Source: Trichomonas vaginalis G3 (taxonomy: Eukaryota; Parabasalia; Trichomonadida; Trichomonadidae). Taken from it: a stretch of 64,000 nt of DNA. The translations under genes were made by a program, and so were the position numbers. Below the pieces are notes generated by a model. That model did no database searches. It saw only the letters and a list, made by a program, of their open reading frames with translations, and was not told the DNA's origin. Numbering within the stretch: position 1 is the first letter of the stretch; every line of letters begins with the position of its first letter. Below, piece after piece: positions 26,655-36,326 of the stretch. The stretch lies in contig NC_067206.1 in assembly GCF_026262505.1 (NCBI RefSeq), positions 37,895,660 to 37,959,659 on the forward strand, in the 5' to 3' direction.

Positions 26655-27232
26655 ATGTCATTTCCGAAAAATAGAAGCGTAAGTGTTTCAAAAGGTTTAA
26701 TGGCGGTGGCAGATGTGAAGTTAAATTCACCAACTCAAACAAACAGTCAAAGTGTTATTGTCAATGTCAAAGACAGAGATGTTGAAGTGGGGAAACCATA
26801 CGAAGACGAAGATGGTATAACAATTGTTCCTGTAAAAGAACCAACATATCCTGAAGTTAGCAGAGACTTAAGTTCTGTTGCAGATATTCGAAACGACTAC
26901 CAACAACTGAAAGACAAACTTCAAACTCAGGAGAAGATTTGTCAAGCTTTAAGTATAATGTTAAACTTGGTCGAACACAACCCTGTAAAAGTGAACTCAT
27001 ATTCATTGCACCTCATGAAGTTTTGAAAGAACTATTGAAACTTTTGACAGAGGCAGACGATATAAACATCAAAGAAATAGAACCCGACATTAGTTGCTGT
27101 GGTGTTTCATATAATGTCATTGACAAGATATACGTTATGAAAGGAGGTGAAACGTTGAACTTAAAGTATAGTTTCCCAGACGTCATAAAAATATTTGACG
27201 ACCACAACATTTCATTAAAATTTATTTGCTAA
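26655..27232 (+). pseudogene. PDI[TS]CCG-motif protein gene remnant
   Basis: This is the counterpart of the element 1 gene at 10533-11114, and it is broken. The N-terminal part (MSFPKNRSVSVSKGLMAVAD) is polar and low in complexity and contains DIRNDYQQLKDKLQTQEKIC, a likely coiled coil. The C-terminal domain carries IEPDISCCGVSYNVIDKIYV and ends in HNISLKFIC. Conservation of the Cys-Cys-Gly motif across two divergent elements implies a structural or metal-binding role. Function unknown. Confidence 0.5.
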
Positions 27233-27237
27233 GTAAA

Positions 27238-27468
27238 ATGTCAAAACTTCTTGAAAGATGTTTGAAGAAAAATAATATAGACTTTATTTCATGTAAAGGA
27301 CTTTACACACTTTTGAACGATATGAAAGACCCTGTTTTGTTTGTTCGTGTAGACAAAGGAAAGTTCTATGTCTTTACAAAATATTTGAACTTCTTAGACA
27401 GAGAACTTCAAGAAACGCCATGTGAAAGTTTAGATGAAGTTCTTCTCCACTTTCAGAAAAACTTTTAA
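27238..27468 (+). CDS. Small hypothetical protein, 76 aa
   Basis: It starts at 27238 (MSKLLERCLKKNNIDFISCK), just after the previous gene. TTGCTAAGTAAAATG upstream matches the element start context. A helix is followed by beta strands (VLFVRVDKGKFYVFTKYLNF) and a C-terminal helix. No family is recognised. It occupies the place between the CCG-motif gene and the penton-like region; element 1 has an unrelated 88-residue protein next to its CCG-motif gene. Confidence 0.45.
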   Translation: MSKLLERCLKKNNIDFISCKGLYTLLNDMKDPVLFVRVDKGKFYVFTKYLNFLDRELQETPCESLDEVLLHFQKNF

Positions 27469-27478
27469 ATATATATAA

Positions 27479-28277
27479 ATGGCAGAAGACATAATGTTTA
27501 TACTATTACGACTAAAAACCCTGGGTCATATAATTCTATAACAACAAACTTACAAAGTCCTCAAGGACGGTATTGTAAACTAACCTTAAACACAATGACG
27601 ACTAAAGCCTGTTTTGCTCTTTTGACACCAGAAGACTTTATTGTTGTGAATGGTAAAAAATACTCCTTTGAAGATACTTACTCAGATATACCACCAACAG
27701 GTTTTGTTGACTTATTTAATACTTTAAGTACGGTGTAACATGTGCTGCAACTAGAGCAGGTTTCATTATGTTTGGATGTCCGACTGAGTTTACTATAAAC
27801 GATATGAGCTATAATACAAAACTTATTTCTGGTTTTTACTACCAACAGTTTCCTATAACAGGAAAAGGTGTCATACAAGGAATGTCTATTCCATTGACAT
27901 TAAGCACACCAATCTTATATATTGTTTCAAACTTAGGTTCAAAGTGTTATTCGAATGTCGACAGAAACTATTATGACCAAAAGATACTTATGCGTATAAA
28001 CAATACTTTCTCTGCTGGTTTGCCTATTGTTCATTCGAATGCAGAATTTTCAACCTTAGTGAACTCAAACACTTTGGCAAGTATAACGTTGACATTAGTT
28101 GACGCAAACTTTGTTCCTGTAAAACTTTTATGTCCTATGTATTTGTCAATGACGGCAGAAAGTTTCGAATTGGAAGATGCAACTGGTGAAAGTATTGTAT
28201 TACAAGAACAACTTTCAACAACAAATAGCTCAAGAACAACAAATGCAACAAATGCAACAACAAAGTCAAGAATAAAA
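27479..28277 (+). pseudogene. Penton-like minor capsid protein gene remnant
   Basis: This region is homologous to the element 1 protein at 1556-2398 and is broken. Shared landmarks are an N-terminal beta segment (SPQGRYCKLTLNTMTTKACF), a middle SNVDRNYYDQKILMRINNTF, and the C-terminal ITLTLVDANFVPVKLLCPMY. It ends in a Gln/Thr/Asn-rich tail. Position in the capsid gene block and single jelly-roll-like strand order suggest a penton or other minor capsid protein. The fold assignment is inference. Confidence 0.45.
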
Positions 28278-28302
28278 AAAATATTTTTTTTTTTTTATAA
28301 AA

Positions 28303-29537
28303 ATGTACAGAATAGATGTTTCAGATTTTTATGACTTCCAAGCATTCAGAAATATGTGTCCATTTAGAGACTATAACAAAGCAGTCGAGAATTTGAAACG
28401 TTTAGTCATTTATGTTGACTCTGCCCCAGAATGTTATGTCATGAAAGAATGGGATGTTGTCTTTAACAAACCAAGAGCAACAATAGTTTTCAGAACAAGA
28501 ATGTAGACAGAAACTTAAGAAAATAAAAGTGTACAAGTTGGCATGAAGATGTTAGATGCTTGGGATATCTTATTGTCAAAGTTAGAAGATTTTTCAGTTC
28601 GAGGTATAAAGTTCTATACACCTTCTCCAAACTTCTATTCTATCTTCACTGGATATAAATATGAACAAGTAGAATGGAAAGAAAATATTATAGAAGCTTG
28701 GTTAGACCATGTCAAAGAAATTATATGCAATGGAAACGAAAGAGTCTATGAGTATATCTTATGTTGGTTTGCAAACATCTTACAACATCCAAGTGCTAAA
28801 AATGAAACTGCTCTCATTATAATTGGAAAACAAGGAACTGGTAAGAACACATTCTTTACAGATATTTTGTGCAAACTGTTAGAAGGTTATTCGAACCCTA
28901 ATATGACAAACTTAGAAAACATCTGCGGTAAATTTAACTCTTCAATTGAGAATATGAAACTTATAGTTTGCAATGAACTTCAAAGTATAGATACAACAAA
29001 AGTTTTAAACTCAGATGCTTTGAAGAGTCTTATAACAGATAAAGTTGGAGTTGTTGAAAGAAAATATAAAGACCAAAGAGTTTGTGAAAATGTTGCAAAC
29101 TTCATTATGGTTTCAAACAATGCTGTTCCGATGAAGTTAGAAAGTTCTGACAGAAGATATGTAGTTGTCAGAACGTCAGATTCTCATATGCAAGATACAG
29201 AATATTTTGACGACTTAGCAGAAACTTTGACATCTGACTTTTACAACCACTTGTTCTCATTTTTATGACATTAGATATTTCAAAGTTCAATCCAAGACAA
29301 ATTCCACATACCGAAGAGAGACAAACATTGTTAGAAGCAAACAAGAGTGTATATGAACTGTTCATAGATGAAACTGACTTTGAGTGTTTAGATGAAAGGT
29401 CATTGTACGATTCGTATAAACAATATTGTCAAGAATATGGTTATATGACAGCGTCTAAACGAACATTCTTGGCAAATGTCAAAAGTCTTTTAGACGTACA
29501 GAAAGGTGTATATACAAAGAAAAATTTTTATGAGTAA
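28303..29537 (+). pseudogene. Superfamily 3 helicase gene remnant
   Basis: This broken region encodes a virus-type SF3 (D5-like) helicase. Motifs visible in order are Walker A IIIGKQGTGKNTFF, Walker B KLIVCNELQSID, and SF3 motif C NFIMVSNNAVPMKLESSDRR with the following RYVVVRTS. A preceding segment (RLVIYVDSAPECYVMKEWDV) looks like the region that links primase or D5_N domains to the helicase. The C-terminal part (DERSLYDSYKQYCQEYGYMT) resembles the winged-helix end of such proteins. This is the only replication enzyme recognised in element 2, whereas element 1 has a family B polymerase. The helicase would unwind the linear DNA during replication. Confidence 0.75.
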
Positions 29538-29576
29538 ATTTTTAAAAAAAATATTTTTTTTATCCGATAGAAAAAG

Positions 29577-29996
29577 ATGGCAAAATTCATCTCAGTAAAC
29601 AAGTACATGTCAGGACTTAAAGAAGAACTAGACCCATTCACATATTTGAATGTTTACTTCTACCATTTTGAAAAGTCTTCATTCAGCAAAGTTTGGAACA
29701 TCGAACCAGTTAAGTTTGCTATTGTGACTAAAAATGGTGCGAAATTTGAAGACTTAGACATAGAAGGTTTGTTAGCAGTCAAAGAAAGTTTTGACAGAAG
29801 GTTTTCAAACCTTAAAGAAGGCAAAGCATACAAACTTGTTATACCTTATGAACCAAAGAAAGCAGACGACTATGAATATTATGAGTCTAAAGTTGTAGAA
29901 GTTCAAGGTAAATTGGGTAAAAAGATTTTAGAGTCTAAGCCAGTGTTTACTCCTAAAGAGGAAGAGAACATTGACATTGACCCAGAAATGTTCTAA
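29577..29996 (+). CDS. Conserved element protein with acidic C-terminal tip
   Basis: This 139-residue protein starts at 29577 (MAKFISVNKYMSGLKEELDP) and ends in EENIDIDPEMF. It is the counterpart of the element 1 protein at 5759-6202 by size, acidic tail and DxDPE ending. The body is mixed alpha/beta (VKFAIVTKNGAKFEDLDIEG, AYKLVIPYEPKKADDYEYYE). Its position directly after the helicase fits a replication accessory protein such as a single-strand DNA-binding protein, but no OB-fold signature can be claimed by eye. Upstream is TTTTTTTATCCGATAGAAAA. Confidence 0.45.
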   Translation: MAKFISVNKYMSGLKEELDPFTYLNVYFYHFEKSSFSKVWNIEPVKFAIVTKNGAKFEDLDIEGLLAVKESFDRRFSNLKEGKAYKLVIPYEPKKADDYEYYESKVVEVQGKLGKKILESKPVFTPKEEENIDIDPEMF

Positions 29997-30012
29997 AAAT
30001 AAAATTTTATTT

Positions 30013-30466
30013 TTACATGTCAAATTTCTTTTTCTCTGGAACTGGTTCAGGTTCTTTCTTCTCTTCTTCTACTTTCTTTTCTTTCTTTTCTTTCTTCTTC
30101 TTTTCTGGTGGAGTTATGTCAAATTTGGCGCAACTATATTTATGTAAAAGTTCTTTGTCCTTTAATAGCTCATCTATTCTGTTTTCTATTTCATCTTCAA
30201 GAACAGCGCATGTGTCTTCTTTGCATTCTAAGAAGTTTTGTTGGACTTCATCTCTCCAAGAGGCGTCATCTCTGTCAACAAGTCTGTCATTGACAAATTT
30301 TAAGACTTCTCTGCTTAATGTTTTATGGTTCTTGTCATATTCCCAGAAACAGAACTTTAGAACAAATTCACCTTTCTTGTTTACACTATGTAAGATTTTA
30401 TGGTCGACAGATGTTTTGCTGTCGAAAAAGCTTGTCTCGAATATAGATAGCGAAATCGCTAGACAT
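30013..30466 (-). pseudogene. Charged element gene remnant divergent from ATPase
   Basis: A broken minus-strand gene starts near 30466 (MSSDFAIYIRDKLF). It continues with a basic-acidic helical region (NKKGEFVLKFCFWEYDKNHK, LEDEIENRIDELLKDKELLH) and ends with a Lys/Glu/Pro-rich tail (EKKKKEKKEKKVEEEKKEPE). The start is about 36 bp from the divergent packaging ATPase at 30503. No family is recognised; the low-complexity charged tail is common in virion-core proteins. Confidence 0.4.
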
Positions 30467-30502
30467 TTTCTAAAAGATAAAAATTTTAATTTTTCTAAAA
30501 AT

Positions 30503-31378
30503 ATGTTAGAAAAAAAGTTTGCTGACATTGACAAAAAATTTGAGAATGTTTTAAACAAGAACAAGAGGAAGTTAGAAAATGCTCAGATAAAGCCTATACA
30601 TGACAAGTTCTTATTTGCTCAGAATGGTATAACAGGTCTAATTGCACCACCTGGGTCGGGTAAGACTTTCACTTATCTTAAAATGGCTGCACAACAACAA
30701 GAACTAGATGAGAAGAACCCATTCTATGAGTTAGTAGTCATTTGTAGTACTTCTGGTCAATTTGACCAAACCGTCAATTCGTTCAAAGATATTATAAAGA
30801 AGTCTAAGTTAGTATGTATAAAAGACTCTGAGTTGTTAGATTGGATAAAGAAGTACCAAAGAAGAGTTTTGAAGTATAATGCTATAAATGAGTATATAAA
30901 TTCTAAGTTTAAAGACCCAAATGAGGAAATGCAGAGAATATTAGAGAAGAAACACTTCAGAAACAAACAGAAAGAGATAGAATACATTTCGAAGAAATTG
31001 CAATCTTACGATTGGAAGACTTACCCTCATAGATGTCTTCTTATCTTAGATGATTTCGCCTCTCATCCTTTGTTAAAGAATAGAGAACAAGATATGTGTC
31101 GAATTCTTAAGAAGCTCAGACACTTTAACATCTCAGTTGTCATTTGTGTACAGACAGCAAAGAGTTTAAGTAAGGATGTTAAAAGAATACTTACTGACAT
31201 TGTACTTTTCCCCGGATTGTCCGAAGACGATTTCATGGAACTTATGAAAGAGTCCATGGCAGGTAAGTTTGACAGACATGAACTATGGGAGAAGTACAAA
31301 GTCATACAAGACCCTCATACTTCTTTCAGAATTCATATCTACGCAAACAAAGTTCAAATTGTAAAAAGTCAAGCTTGA
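30503..31378 (+). CDS. A32/FtsK-like genome-packaging ATPase
   Basis: This 291-residue ATPase starts at 30503 (MLEKKFADIDKKFENVLNKN). The frame stays open upstream but overlaps the divergent gene, so this ATG is preferred. Walker A is LIAPPGSGKTFTYL near residues 48-61, and Walker B is CLLILDDFASHPLL near residues 174-187. A VVICVQTAKSL segment matches the VVIMCQTWRH sensor-like strand of the element 1 enzyme. It ends with RIHIYANKVQIVKSQA. Length and spacing match the element 1 ATPase at 16859-17758. It would package the element genome. Confidence 0.85.
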   Translation: MLEKKFADIDKKFENVLNKNKRKLENAQIKPIHDKFLFAQNGITGLIAPPGSGKTFTYLKMAAQQQELDEKNPFYELVVICSTSGQFDQTVNSFKDIIKKSKLVCIKDSELLDWIKKYQRRVLKYNAINEYINSKFKDPNEEMQRILEKKHFRNKQKEIEYISKKLQSYDWKTYPHRCLLILDDFASHPLLKNREQDMCRILKKLRHFNISVVICVQTAKSLSKDVKRILTDIVLFPGLSEDDFMELMKESMAGKFDRHELWEKYKVIQDPHTSFRIHIYANKVQIVKSQA

Positions 31379-31394
31379 AAAATAAAGAGTTCAT

Positions 31395-32201
31395 TTACTC
31401 TGCTTGTTTGAAGTTGTCAAAATACTCTGTTATTTTTTCCTTCAGTAGCGGTAAGTCTTCTTTGAAGGTAAGTATTGTACAACCTTTCATATCATAGTGT
31501 GTTTGAGGTAACGTATCTTGAACTATTTGTTTCACATCTTCATTTGGGGTCATTGAAATCGGTAAGTTTTCGCGATAGAACCAATTTCTGTCAGATTTGT
31601 AAATCTTAGCAAGGTCGTAAAAGCTTTTGTTGTTTCTTCTGACTAAATGCAACATAACCATATCTTTATCTTCTTCTTTCTCCAACTCTTCAGTATAAAT
31701 CATATACTTATAGTTCTTTTCCTTTCCTTTTGGTACCGAACGTGGTATTCTTTTCTGAATGCTTTTGTCTTTTGCTTCAAGCTTGTTTTCCATCTCTTCA
31801 CGTTCATGTCTATGAATTTCGTCAAGAAGTCTGTAAATATACCAAGCATAACGAGGCGAAGCCCACATTGCAACAGCATTTACAAGAAGTCTATGTACAT
31901 AATATCCTCTCAAACCGTTTGGCAATTTTTCACGATTTTCATACGGAATCTCTTCCCTCGGTTTTCCGAGGGAAGCAATCATATGAGGAAATTCTTCTAA
32001 AAGTTCTTTTGTCTGTTGGTTTTCAAACCAATGATATGCTTGCTTTGTAGAACGAAGAGCATTCAAAATACTTTGCATTTGGTACATATCGTCTTTGACC
32101 GAACGAATGAGACGGAGTTGTTTGTTATACTGTATGTACTCGTATTCTTCATTTATGGCTTCATGAACTATAACTGTTGTTGTGTTCTCTGTTGTTGACA
32201 T
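31395..32201 (-). CDS. KilA-N domain protein 1 (DNA-binding), 268 aa
   Basis: I prefer the start at 32201 (MSTTENTTTVIVHEAINEEY). KilA-N is a DNA-binding domain of phages and large DNA viruses. Its signature is seen at about residues 100-140: LRGYYVHRLLVNAVAMWASP and YAWYIYRLLDEI. A coiled-coil linker follows (EEMENKLEAKDKSIQKR). The C-terminal domain (YMIYTEELEKEEDKDMVMLH, RRNNKSFYDLAKIYKSDRNW) resembles the partner domains often fused to viral KilA-N. It converges on the ATPase gene. The leader GTATGTAAAGACAG before the ATG is shared with the other KilA-N genes. Confidence 0.75.
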   Translation of the reverse strand: MSTTENTTTVIVHEAINEEYEYIQYNKQLRLIRSVKDDMYQMQSILNALRSTKQAYHWFENQQTKELLEEFPHMIASLGKPREEIPYENREKLPNGLRGYYVHRLLVNAVAMWASPRYAWYIYRLLDEIHRHEREEMENKLEAKDKSIQKRIPRSVPKGKEKNYKYMIYTEELEKEEDKDMVMLHLVRRNNKSFYDLAKIYKSDRNWFYRENLPISMTPNEDVKQIVQDTLPQTHYDMKGCTILTFKEDLPLLKEKITEYFDNFKQAE

Positions 32202-32289
32202 ATCTGTCTTTACATACAAAATAAAAAAAATATTTTATAAAAAATTAGCGTTATTTTCTGACTTTCACAAAAGACCAAAAATAAACGCT

Positions 32290-32901
32290 TTACATGTATT
32301 TTTCAGCAACTTCGTCAAATAATTTTATAGCTTTATCTATCTCATCTACTTCAAACGTTTCTTTACCTTTTATGGGAGCACCATACATTTTCTCAAACTT
32401 TTCAAGTAGTTCTGTTTCTGCAGCTCTCATATCATTAGCAAACACAACCTTGACTCTATTGACTGTACTGTCATATCTTTGAGTTATATTATATGTTCTT
32501 CCTATCTTATATCTTTTTGTATTGAAGTCCTTCGGTTTCTGAACGATGTAAAGTAAGCCTTCACTGCAACGTTCCGTATCGAATGAACCATATGTTATGA
32601 AGTTATATCCAACAACTGGGTCTAACCATAACAAAACTATTGGTATAAGACTTTTGTCTATAAGATATGCTGCAGTTCCATAGAATCTTACCGATATCAT
32701 AAGCTCAGGATTTCTTGTCAAAATTTTCTGAGTTGAAGCATTTCTAACCCAGTCGTTTGTTTTCTTTCCAGATGGAGATATAATGTCTGACAAAGAATAT
32801 TTGTTGTATTTCTTTGAGTATCTTACGTTTAAATCACCTATTCTAACCACTTTGGTGTCATTGTCTATCTTTCTAACTGTTTCAAACTCAATGTTTGTCA
32901 T
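32290..32901 (-). CDS. KilA-N-like plus T5orf172-type (GIY-YIG-like) protein, 203 aa
   Basis: The preferred start is 32901 (MTNIEFETVRKIDNDTKVVR), following the shared leader GTATGTAAGAACAG. The N-terminal part is KilA-N-like (YNKYSLSDIISPSGKKTNDW, then a region ending WLDPVVGYNFI). The C-terminal domain begins SEGLLYIVQKPKDFNTKRYK and continues IGRTYNITQRYDSTVNRVKV. This 'YIV...YKIGRT.N...R' pattern is the T5orf172 group, related to GIY-YIG nucleases and frequently fused to KilA-N or Bro domains. Whether it cuts DNA is unknown. It is the second of three KilA-N genes in a row on this strand. Confidence 0.65.
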   Translation of the reverse strand: MTNIEFETVRKIDNDTKVVRIGDLNVRYSKKYNKYSLSDIISPSGKKTNDWVRNASTQKILTRNPELMISVRFYGTAAYLIDKSLIPIVLLWLDPVVGYNFITYGSFDTERCSEGLLYIVQKPKDFNTKRYKIGRTYNITQRYDSTVNRVKVVFANDMRAAETELLEKFEKMYGAPIKGKETFEVDEIDKAIKLFDEVAEKYM

Positions 32902-32929
32902 TTCTGTTCTTACATACAAAATAAAAAAA

Positions 32930-33611
32930 TAAATAAAAATAAAACTAACTTTATTTTTTCTGTCTTAAGGAAATTCATGATTTTCATAGAGTTTTGGCGA
33001 CTAAGTTTTTTTACTTACTCGCTGTTCTTCACGATTTTCATAGAGTTTTGGCGACCCAGAAAAAAAACGGTCTCGCTGTTCTTCTCTCGGTTTTCCGAGG
33101 GAAGCAAGCATATGAGGAAATTCATGAATTTTGGTCATTTTTCAGCAAAAATAATGTTTAGGGTAGAAGGTTAGATCTAACCTGTTTTCTCACCTCTTTT
33201 CTACCCCAGTTATTTTATAAGCGTTTTACATGGTAAACGTTATTTTTGGAATTTTGTGAAAACTCAACGGTTTGACACATGCCATATGCCATTTTTTGAC
33301 GAAGTGAAGGTTTGCACTTCGTCAAAAAAATCCCTGAAATCAAGAATTTTGTTGCTGAATTCAATAAAAATAATGTTTAGGGTAGAAGGTTAGATCTAAC
33401 CTGTTTTCTCACCTCTTTTCTACCCCAGTTATTTTATAAGCGTTTTACATGGTAAACGTTATTTTTGGAATTTTGTGAAAACTCAACGGTTTGACACATG
33501 CCCTAAAAATTATTTTACTCAGAATTTTGTTGCTGAATTCAGCAAAAATAATGTTTAGGGTAGAAGGTTAGATCTAACTTCATTTCTACCCTCTTTTCTA
33601 CCCCAGTTATT
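32930..33611. promoter_or_regulatory. Repeated control region with palindromes, between KilA-N-type genes
   Basis: No gene is seen in this stretch. A 133-bp direct repeat occurs at 33151-33283 and 33370-33502, and a partial third copy begins at 33548 and runs into the 3' end of the next gene. Each copy carries GGTTAGATCTAACC or a variant (TTAGATCTAA at 33171, 33390 and 33568), followed by CTTTTCTACCCCAGTTATTT and GTTTTACATGGTAAACGTTA. A hairpin lies at 33292-33330. The repeats include what looks like the 3' end of the gene at 33612, so they may derive from it by duplication. Confidence 0.7.
33292..33330. repeat. Perfect hairpin, copy 1
   Basis: TTTTTTGACGAAGTG and CACTTCGTCAAAAAA form 15-bp arms around an 8-base AAGGTTTG loop. 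Two further copies lie at 35926 and 36327. T- and A-tract edges resemble a transcription end signal in either direction, but eukaryotic function is unknown. Confidence 0.8.
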
Positions 33612-34550
33612 TTATAAGCGTTTTACATGGTAAACGTTATGAATTCGTGAGACTCTAAACAGTTTCGTAGCTTCTATTTCTTCTTTTAGTACATCGAATG
33701 TTTTAACGATACCGAAAGTTTCTTTATACTTCTTCTTGACGTCAGATAGAAGGAAATCTTCTGCTGTTGGATAGTTTTTGTTCAGAAATTCTAACATGTC
33801 CATTTTATTTTCTACCGGCTTCTCTGCTTCTTTCTTTAAGTCTGCATAGTCGTTTCTCATTCTTTCTATCTCTTTGACGGAGTAGTTATATTTCCTCATT
33901 GCTGCTTTACATTTAGAACATTGCGGGTTCATTTTTGCGTTATACATTGAAATAAAACCAGCTAAAACAACTAAAGTGTCAATTGCTCTCTTCATCTCAA
34001 ACATAGCGGGTCTTATTTGTTTGTTCGATACCTTACCTCTTCTATCTTTATCTCTTATCTGCCATACACATTCAGCAACTAACGAAACAAAGTTGTCGTA
34101 GGTCTTAAATTCTTCAGATTTATATATGTCAGAGATGTTCTTATATACCATGTCGCAATCTTTGTCCATAACCTTATGGTTGCAATGAAATCCTAGAAAC
34201 TCATAGTTTACCTTTCGTATGAACTTCTTTATTTCTACTGAGTCAGTTGCTTTGACTTCAATTTCGTCGAATTCAGGAATAGTGAGTTTTTGTTGTTGGA
34301 TTTCAGGTAGTTTAGGCAAATGGTCGATGAGGTCCTGCATTTCATAAAGATACTGTTCATTTGTTTCATCTTTCGCACTACAGTCTAAATTACTTGTTAA
34401 AAGTTCTTGCTTTATCTTCTGGATTTCTGTTTCAAAAGTATATGAAGAAGGAATGAAGCTTTTCATCTCTACTAACATAGATGTTGGATTCATGACTAAC
34501 GAGTTTGGTGCTGTTGTTTGAATTGTTGTTGTGCCGATTGTTGAAATCAT
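33612..34550 (-). CDS. Hypothetical element protein with helical core, 312 aa
   Basis: It starts at 34550 (MISTIGTTTIQTTAPNSLVM) after TTTTGTATAAAAGAC, similar to the leaders of the KilA-N genes. The body is helical with conserved-looking segments (KKFIRKVNYEFLGFHCNHKV, VSLVAECVWQIRDKDRRGKV). A CSKCKAAMRKY segment near residue 210 has a Cys-x-x-Cys pair that could be half of a metal site. The C-terminal coiled coil is IERMRNDYADLKKEAEKPVE. The last codons lie in the repeated control sequence. It sits between KilA-N genes on the same strand and may be part of the same regulatory block. Confidence 0.45.
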   Translation of the reverse strand: MISTIGTTTIQTTAPNSLVMNPTSMLVEMKSFIPSSYTFETEIQKIKQELLTSNLDCSAKDETNEQYLYEMQDLIDHLPKLPEIQQQKLTIPEFDEIEVKATDSVEIKKFIRKVNYEFLGFHCNHKVMDKDCDMVYKNISDIYKSEEFKTYDNFVSLVAECVWQIRDKDRRGKVSNKQIRPAMFEMKRAIDTLVVLAGFISMYNAKMNPQCSKCKAAMRKYNYSVKEIERMRNDYADLKKEAEKPVENKMDMLEFLNKNYPTAEDFLLSDVKKKYKETFGIVKTFDVLKEEIEATKLFRVSRIHNVYHVKRL

Positions 34551-34945
34551 GTCTTTTATACAAAATAAAAAAAATAAAAAAAATAAAACTAACTTTATTT
34601 TTTATTTCGGGAAAATTCATGAAAATTCAAGAGGTGAAAAAAGAGGGTAGAAATGAGGTTAGATCTAACCATCTACCCTAAATTATATTTTTGGGTCCTT
34701 TACACTCATTACGAAGAAGTCTTGACAAAACATTTACGAAGAAGTCATGAAAATTCAAGAGGTTAGAAAACGTGTTAGAAAACGTGTTAGATCTAACATT
34801 CTAACATAAACTTTATTTTTGGTGTAAATTTCATGATTTTCGAGAGTTTTAGACCATGTTAGAAAACAGGTGAGAAAACAGGTGAGATCTAACATGCTAA
34901 CATAAACTTTATTTTTGGTGAATTCAATAAAAATAAATGGTTCAT
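34551..34945. promoter_or_regulatory. Control region with three palindromes upstream of a KilA-N gene's 3' end
   Basis: No gene is seen here. Palindrome centres TTAGATCTAA occur at 34659 and 34787, with the variant TGAGATCTAA at 34883. Each is framed by GAGGTTAG/GTAGAAATG-type half repeats and followed at 15-20 bp by AAACTTTATTTTTGG or AAATTATATTTTTGG, so the unit palindrome plus A/T box recurs. Confidence 0.6.
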
Positions 34946-35608
34946 TTACTCACAGTATTTTTGTACAAAACAACCCCAAACTTTTAACTTCTTTTCTGCA
35001 GCTTCAAATGCTATCTTAGCGAGTTCATATTTTCTAAATTCTCTCTTTAAATCTTCTTGTTCCCATTGGTCTAGTTCGTATGGAGAATTTCTATAACCAT
35101 AACATATCTCACGTTCATGTTCTAATTGTTTTTCGCACATTTTTCCAACTTCTTCTTCAAACAAAGGTTTAGCATTCTCTACTGTATCTTCGAGTTCTTC
35201 TTCATCTAACTTCTCATGAACTTTCTTGTCTATGGAGTCCATAATTTTTCCAACTGCTATGCAATATTTTGGAGAAGCCCACATTGCTATATAGTTTATA
35301 AGTCTTGGGTCTACATACGTTCCTCTAACCTGTTTGATTTCATCAGGAATTCCTGCATGAATTTTGTATAAAAAGCAACCGTCGGAATTCCGGCGGTTGC
35401 TATATTCTTCACAAAATGCCTTATAATACTCTTCCCAGGACTTATTTTCCAACAACTTTCTAAAGTCTTTCCTAAACTGCTGACACATATTTGTTGCATT
35501 AATGTAACCATCCTTGTCTCTACGTAAGACTTCAATACCGTTATAAGTGCCTTTTGTGAATGTTTCGCCATTAGATTTGTTAGTGAATGTTTTTGCTTCG
35601 ACTGACAT
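34946..35608 (-). CDS. KilA-N domain protein 3 (DNA-binding), 220 aa
   Basis: It starts at 35608 (MSVEAKTFTNKSNGETFTKG) following GTAGGTAAGAACAG. This is the clearest KilA-N of the three: GIEVLRRDKDGYINATNMCQ at the N-terminus, then a variable insert, then RGTYVDPRLINYIAMWASPK and YCIAVGKIMDSIDKKVHE. A charged helical C-terminal part follows (EHEREICYGYRNSPYELDQW). KilA-N proteins bind DNA and regulate phage and viral genes. It lies between clusters of palindromes at 34659-34892 and 35855-36489, which could be its targets. Confidence 0.8.
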   Translation of the reverse strand: MSVEAKTFTNKSNGETFTKGTYNGIEVLRRDKDGYINATNMCQQFRKDFRKLLENKSWEEYYKAFCEEYSNRRNSDGCFLYKIHAGIPDEIKQVRGTYVDPRLINYIAMWASPKYCIAVGKIMDSIDKKVHEKLDEEELEDTVENAKPLFEEEVGKMCEKQLEHEREICYGYRNSPYELDQWEQEDLKREFRKYELAKIAFEAAEKKLKVWGCFVQKYCE

Positions 35609-35925
35609 TTCTGTTCTTACCTACAAGATAAAAAGTTAGAAAAAAAAATAAAACTAACGTTATTTTTTCTGTCTTAAGGAAATTCATGAAAATTCAAGAG
35701 GGTGAAAAAAGAGGTGACAAAACATTTACGAAGAAGTCATGACAAAACATTTACGAAGAAGTCATGACAAAACATTTACGAAGAAGTCATGACAAAACAT
35801 TTACGAAGAAGTCTTGACAAATTCAAGAGGGTAGAAATGAGGTTAGAAATGAGGTTAGATCTAACCATCTACCCGACATTCTCGTCAAATGAAAAAAATG
35901 ACACTTTTTCATTAGATAACTGTTA

Positions 35926-35964
35926 TTTTTTGACGAAGTGAAGGTTTACACTTCGTCAAAAAAA
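35926..35964. repeat. Perfect hairpin, copy 2
   Basis: It has the same 15-bp arms as the copy at 33292, with loop AAGGTTTA. It lies at the end of the first of the two duplicated control blocks. Confidence 0.8.
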
Positions 35965-36326
35965 TCCCTGAAATCATATCTTTTATACAAAAAAATACAA
36001 AATACAAAAAATAAAACTAACTTTATTTTTTCTATCTTAAGGAAATTCATGAAAATTCAAGAGGGTAGAAATGAGGTTAGATCTAACCATCTACCCTAAA
36101 CATTATTTTTGGGTCCTTTACACTCATTATGAAGAAGTCTTGACAAAACATTTACGAAGAAGTCATGACAAAACATTTACGAAGAAGTCATGACAAAACA
36201 TTTACGAAGAAGTCTTGACAAATTCAAGAGGGTAGAAATGAGGTTAGAAATGAGGTTAGATCTAACCATCTACCCGACATTCTCGTCAAATGAAAAAAAT
36301 GACACTTTTTCATTAGATAACTGTTA

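Noticed and set aside
30017-30502. N-terminal extension of the packaging ATPase
   Set aside because: The upstream part is Ser/Phe-rich antisense of the Lys/Glu-rich minus-strand gene; the ATG at 30503 gives the normal family length.
31395-35608. Splice donor-like GTATGT before KilA-N start codons
   Set aside because: The trichomonad acceptor/branch sequence is not found in the correct order downstream, so the motif is treated as a shared leader.
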